Of a DNA stretch of 52,959 bases, positions 49,516 through 52,959 are shown in pieces. A program made the position numbers and the translations under genes. The stretch is from Bacillota bacterium (GTDB lineage: Bacteria > Bacillota_I > Bacilli_A > Acholeplasmatales > UBA5453), in assembly GCA_023436805.1 (NCBI GenBank), contig JAEZHT010000069.1:1-52959 (forward strand), in the 5' to 3' direction. Each line of letters opens with the position of its first letter. The stretch's first letter is position 1. The notes under the pieces are model-generated. The model was not told the origin of the DNA. It made no database searches and worked only from the letters and a program-made list of their open reading frames with translations.

Positions 49516-49598
49516 AATAAGTGTCCTTTGAATTAATTTTTCTTATTATAACATACGATTGGGCTTCAAACCACTATATTCATTTGAATATCAAACAA

Positions 49599-49618
49599 AA
49601 AGAGCGGGTAAACGCTCT
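49599..49618 (-). terminator. Terminator of the APH-like gene
   Basis: AGAGCG/CGCTCT arms (49601-49606, 49613-49618) with TTTTTG on the minus strand, nine bases after the stop codon. Confidence 0.75.
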
Positions 49619-49626
49619 CACTGTGT

Positions 49627-50385
49627 TTAGATCAGCTCATCGTATAACTTAAAGTATTCAATGATGTCTTTTTGGACTGAACAACCCAAGGCTTGTTCGA
49701 CCCAATTCAAGTAGTTTGGATTTTCACCATAATTGTAAACCAAACTTTTAAGTAAGGCCGATATGTCTCGTTCTTTTGGAAAGTAACCGATGTAACCAAA
49801 ATCAATCATCGCGGTGATTTGATTACCATCATATAACACGTTAGGGAGATAATAATCGCCATGAGACAAAACCAAGGGTTCATCGTTTGGATAATGCGTT
49901 TCTAAATAAGATAGTAATGCTTCAGGCGATGTAAACCCTTCGTTGGTAAATGTCCCTGGGTCGGCGTTTTCAATTAAGATTTCTCTGTGATTTTGAACAT
50001 TGTATGAAACTGTATTCAAGGCTTCTGATTTTGAACTTAAGATAGGGTCATGAATCGAGATACCCCACAACCGTTTCAACCCCTCACAAGCCACTTTTAT
50101 GGCCGTTTCTAAAGGCCATTGGAACAAAGGTTGGCCTGGTGATTTCGTCATCAGTAGATAACTGTATTTTTTTGTTTCTATATAGGCTAAGACTTTAGGT
50201 ACAGGTATGGAACCTTCTAATAATGCTAAAGCACGGGATTCCCTTTTAGCATCCCTATTTTTCTTGGATTTTTTCAAAACAAAATCATCGTAAAAAACCA
50301 CAGAGGATTCGGATTCACCGATGTGGTCTTGGATGCCTTTTTTATTACCTAGGATTTGTTGAATTTTAAAAGGAAGTTTGGCCAT
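49627..50385 (-). CDS. Aminoglycoside 3'-phosphotransferase-like kinase
   Basis: A 252-residue kinase with the eukaryotic-like fold. L-S-H-G-D-Y-Y-L-P-N (His175-Gly176-Asp177, Asn182) is the catalytic loop, M-I-D-F-G (Asp195) binds metal, and the C-terminal Y-F-K-L-Y-D-E-L-I is the APH(3') substrate-binding end. The N-lobe ATP Lys is likely in F-V-L-K-K. All catalytic residues are present. It phosphorylates an aminoglycoside or another small alcohol; a divergent housekeeping kinase is as likely as true resistance. AGGAGCAGCTT gives the start. Confidence 0.85.
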   Translation of the reverse strand: MAKLPFKIQQILGNKKGIQDHIGESESSVVFYDDFVLKKSKKNRDAKRESRALALLEGSIPVPKVLAYIETKKYSYLLMTKSPGQPLFQWPLETAIKVACEGLKRLWGISIHDPILSSKSEALNTVSYNVQNHREILIENADPGTFTNEGFTSPEALLSYLETHYPNDEPLVLSHGDYYLPNVLYDGNQITAMIDFGYIGYFPKERDISALLKSLVYNYGENPNYLNWVEQALGCSVQKDIIEYFKLYDELI

Positions 50386-50481
50386 AAGCTGCTCCTATAT
50401 CATATAAATGACTTTTTCTATCACCATTATATCAATTCTCATGTGTTATCCGTTATAATAATCATAGGAAAAGGTGATAGC

Positions 50482-51492
50482 ATGATTAGTTTTAAAAATG
50501 ATTATAGTGAAATCGCACACCCAGCCATTATGGCTTTACTCAATCAATACAGTCAAACCCAATTCAACGGCTATGGTTTGGATGTTTTAAGTCAATCGGT
50601 AAAAAAGACCATCCAACAACAGTTAAGTCGTGAGGTCGATATCCATTTTTTGGTGGGGGGAACGATCACGAATAAAGTCTTGATCAGCCACGCTTTAAGA
50701 CCCTATGAAGCGGTGATTTCTGCCGATACTGGACATATCTTTGTTCATGAAACTGGGGCGATTGAATCGACTGGACACCAAATTATCTTGATTCCAAATC
50801 AATCGGGGAAATTAACCGTTAAAGCCATCGATGAAACGGTGCGCGGTTTTACAGATGAACACCGTGTCGTTCCTAAAATGGTCTATATATCTAACGCCAC
50901 TGAAACTGGGACTTTTTATACCAAGGCAGAACTTGAACAACTTTATCAATACTGTCAAAAACAGGGGCTCTATCTATTTATTGACGGCGCGAGACTGGGT
51001 GTCGCCCTTTCGGCTTCGGGTTTAACATTAAATGATATTTGTAGTAATTCTGATGCGTTTTATATCGGAGGTACGAAAAATGGCGCGATGTTGGGGGAAG
51101 CCTTGGTCATCCAACATAAAGACTTAAAACCCTATGTTAGACATGCCATCAAACAAAGTGGCGGACTGCTTGCGAAAGGGTTTGTCGCGGCGATTCAGTT
51201 TGAAGGGTTGTTTACAGATAAACTCTTCTTCAAATTGGGTCATCATGCCAATGCTATGGCATCTAAATTAACCGCAGGATTGATTCAAATGGGGATAAAA
51301 CCCATTTACCCTGTCCATACGAATCAAATATTCGTCACGCTTAAAAGTCAACAAGTGGCTGTCTTATCCAAAAAATACGCTTTTGAGTTATGGACAGACC
51401 ATGGCGATACAAAAACCATCCGCTTGGTAACTTCTTGGTTTACAACCCTAGCGATGGTGGATGCGCTCTTGAACGATCTTAAAAATCTATAG
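50482..51492 (+). CDS. ltaE: Low-specificity L-threonine aldolase
   Basis: A 336-residue PLP fold-type I enzyme splitting L-threonine or L-allo-threonine to glycine and acetaldehyde. The PLP lysine is Lys199 in G-G-T-K-N-G. Also seen are H-E-T-G-A-I-E at 89-95 (ring-stacking His), S-N-A-T-E-T-G-T with F-I-D-G-A-R-L (Asp168 binding the pyridine N). The start is the ATG at 50482 with AGGTGATAGC; the longer frame runs back into the divergent kinase gene. It is a source of glycine for a parasite-like metabolism. Confidence 0.9.
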   Translation: MISFKNDYSEIAHPAIMALLNQYSQTQFNGYGLDVLSQSVKKTIQQQLSREVDIHFLVGGTITNKVLISHALRPYEAVISADTGHIFVHETGAIESTGHQIILIPNQSGKLTVKAIDETVRGFTDEHRVVPKMVYISNATETGTFYTKAELEQLYQYCQKQGLYLFIDGARLGVALSASGLTLNDICSNSDAFYIGGTKNGAMLGEALVIQHKDLKPYVRHAIKQSGGLLAKGFVAAIQFEGLFTDKLFFKLGHHANAMASKLTAGLIQMGIKPIYPVHTNQIFVTLKSQQVAVLSKKYAFELWTDHGDTKTIRLVTSWFTTLAMVDALLNDLKNL

Positions 51493-51496
51493 AATA

Positions 51497-51518
51497 AAAG
51501 CTCAGGGGACTGAGCTTT
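51497..51518. terminator. Bidirectional terminator between ltaE and the cysteine desulfurase gene
   Basis: AAAGCTCAG/CTGAGCTTT perfect arms (51497-51505, 51510-51518) with a four-base loop; it overlaps the stop codon of the convergent gene. Confidence 0.8.
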
Positions 51519-52656
51519 AATCATTTTTAAGGTCGTCATACGCTGTTTGGAAAGCGTCAACTAAATAAGGGATATCTTCTAAGGTCGTCTCAGTTCCAAA
51601 ACTGATTCGAATGACCCCTTCTGGGGATTTTGCATGAATCGCTTCAATGACGTGGGATACCCCAACCTCATTGGAATGACATGCGCTACCTGTAGATACA
51701 TAGATTTGTTTTTGATTGAGTTTGAATTGAAGTTTTAAGCCAGAGATTCCTTCAAACGATAAGGATAATAACCCTGGGATTCTAGATTGATTTAGCGTTG
51801 GACCATTCAGATGTATTGGTAAAATAGCACGGATTTGATGGTAAAAAGCGGATGCCAAAGCGGTGAGGTGTTTCGCTTTATCGTCATATTGATCATTTAA
51901 AAGCGTCAATGCTTGATCAAATCCGATGATACCAGCGATGTTTTCTGTCCCAGAACGGTATTTGAATTCATGACCGCCACCATGGATGAGGGGTTCGATC
52001 TCGATCTCCTTTTTTTTATACAACAAACCGATGCCTTTAGGGCCGTGTATTTTATGACCGGAAAATGACATCATATCGACATTTAAAACGGATAAGTCAA
52101 TCGCTATATGTGCAAGCATTTGGACGGCATCGACATGAAAACATGCCCCGTGTTGATGGATGATTTCTGTCATCATTTCAATGGGTTGAATCGTTCCTAA
52201 CTCATTGTTTCCCCAGATGATACTGACCAGCAGTGTATTCTGATTTAGTTTGGATTTTAAATCTGCTAATGAGACATAACCCATCGCATCTACTTCTAAA
52301 TAATGCACCTTGTACCCTAATGTTTCTAGGTATCGAATGGTATTTAATGTGGCTGCGTGTTCGATGGGTGTCGTGATGATTTCTGTTTTATGTGGGTGTT
52401 TTCTGGCATACCCTTCGATCGCGAGGTTGGTGGCTTCGGTGCCTGAACCAGTGAAAATCAATTCGTTGAAATCACAGTTCAACAGCGAAGCGATGTGTTT
52501 TTTCGCGGTATTGATGTCTTTTTTGTTTTGCATCCCAAGGGTATGCATCGAGGACGGGTTCCCATAGGATTCGGTCAAATAAGGCATCATCGCTGCCAAC
52601 ACTTTGGGATGGATTTGCGTGGTTGCTGCATGGTCTAAATCGTAGAATCTCATCAT
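51517..52656 (-). CDS. Cysteine desulfurase (NifS/IscS family)
   Basis: A 379-residue PLP enzyme removing sulfur from cysteine for thio-modified tRNA or iron-sulfur clusters. D-H-A-A-T-T at 8-13, H100 stacking in P-I-E-H-A-A, Lys202 in S-G-H-K-I-H-G-P-K-G and the active Cys326 in S-T-G-S-A-C-H-S (a short active-site loop as in NifS/IscS class I). Length is normal. The ATG overlaps the stop of the upstream gene (ATGATGA), preceded by GGAAGTGAA. A thiI or iscU partner is not in the window. Confidence 0.93.
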   Translation of the reverse strand: MMRFYDLDHAATTQIHPKVLAAMMPYLTESYGNPSSMHTLGMQNKKDINTAKKHIASLLNCDFNELIFTGSGTEATNLAIEGYARKHPHKTEIITTPIEHAATLNTIRYLETLGYKVHYLEVDAMGYVSLADLKSKLNQNTLLVSIIWGNNELGTIQPIEMMTEIIHQHGACFHVDAVQMLAHIAIDLSVLNVDMMSFSGHKIHGPKGIGLLYKKKEIEIEPLIHGGGHEFKYRSGTENIAGIIGFDQALTLLNDQYDDKAKHLTALASAFYHQIRAILPIHLNGPTLNQSRIPGLLSLSFEGISGLKLQFKLNQKQIYVSTGSACHSNEVGVSHVIEAIHAKSPEGVIRISFGTETTLEDIPYLVDAFQTAYDDLKND

Positions 52657-52955
52657 TTCACTTCCAATTCGAGGTGATGGTTCAAATATTTAGCGAGTTC
52701 AATATCCAACAGTTGTTGAATCAAAACCTCATCGATCAACAATACTTTTTTGTTTAACGATAAAATCAATTGTTCAGCTTTAGAGGCCAAATGTTCTACC
52801 GCATACGATTCATGGATGATACACGGATTATCATCATTGAATAGCTCAATCGATGCTTTTTGAATGCTTTCTTTTTTAAACTTTAAGCTCGATAGAGCCC
52901 CTTTGAATACCACTTTACCTGTGGCATCGATGATGCTTACTTTTTTGATTGGCAT
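52653..52955 (-). CDS. Unrecognised gene directly upstream of the cysteine desulfurase
   Basis: One hundred residues from an ATG only four bases from the window edge, so the true start may lie outside. The sequence is an alpha/beta mix (V-S-I-I-D-A-T-G-K-V-V-F-K-G, K-V-L-L-I-D-E-V-L-I) with no membrane segment. Its stop overlaps the desulfurase start, so the two are coupled. I do not recognise the family. Confidence 0.55.
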   Translation of the reverse strand: MPIKKVSIIDATGKVVFKGALSSLKFKKESIQKASIELFNDDNPCIIHESYAVEHLASKAEQLILSLNKKVLLIDEVLIQQLLDIELAKYLNHHLELEVK

Positions 52956-52959
52956 AGGC

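Noticed and set aside
50356..50481. N-terminal extension of threonine aldolase
   Set aside because: It overlaps the start of the divergent kinase gene; the ATG at 50482 has the typical AGGTGATAGC site and the family N-terminus.

Overview
The window looks like a chromosomal segment of a low-GC, wall-less Firmicute relative (class Mollicutes), most likely an Acholeplasma/Paracholeplasma-type organism. TGA is used as a stop codon throughout and Trp is TGG, so this is not a Mycoplasma/Spiroplasma code. Shine-Dalgarno sequences are clear, often an AGGTGAT type just before ATG. No peptidoglycan gene is visible although rsmH stands alone. A processive-type diacylglycerol glucosyltransferase lies behind argS, and the MEP isoprenoid genes dxs and ispH are present. 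The species assignment is inference from gene content, not from a search.

Layout. 1-3.5 kb: a probable 3' end of groL, then an AT-rich accessory stretch with a decayed lipoprotein gene, an InlB-repeat lipoprotein, a small membrane protein, a pair of 58-nt repeats and a 19-bp tandem repeat, closed by tRNA-Ser(GGA). 3.6-9.5 kb: mostly minus-strand genes (EIIC-like permease, alpha/beta hydrolase, Imm5-like protein, YdeI-like protein, GNAT, Nudix, membrane proteins, P-loop kinase). 9.6-14.3 kb: tRNA-Leu(CAA), then thioredoxin-like protein, argS, flippase-like protein and glycosyltransferase. 14.4-17.1 kb: glgA-glgC with a consensus promoter. 17.1-18.8 kb: an mhqO-mhqD pair behind a palindrome resembling the MhqR operator. 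18.8-28.6 kb: DegV, cshB-nfo, ispH, two MacB-like ABC proteins, dinB. 28.6-34.9 kb: a tightly packed housekeeping operon nusB-xseA-xseB-dxs-tlyA-recN. 35.0-38.9 kb: potABCD polyamine transporter with a consensus promoter and a long untranslated leader. 39.0-40.2 kb: AlkD-like repair protein and tmRNA (ssrA).

40.2-44.6 kb is an AT-rich accessory island directly downstream of ssrA. It holds an IS66 transposase remnant, two gene fragments, a 5'-truncated Rhs protein with its variable C-terminal domain, and three co-oriented genes of unknown function that could include its immunity protein. 44.6-46.5 kb: a padR-[deleted MFS relic]-chrA operon under a perfect consensus promoter that carries palindromic operators. 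46.5-53 kb: rsmH, two small membrane proteins, an MFS transporter, an APH(3')-like kinase, low-specificity threonine aldolase, and a cysteine desulfurase with one unrecognised upstream gene.

How it works together: the core genes cover translation (argS, rsmH, tlyA, tRNAs, tmRNA), DNA repair (nfo, dinB, recN, xseAB, alkD-like), glycolipid and isoprenoid synthesis, glycogen synthesis, and transport. The most unusual parts are the Rhs-tip island beside ssrA, the operator-bearing padR promoter with its deleted exporter, the mhq operator, the pot leader, and an alpha/beta hydrolase with altered catalytic positions.
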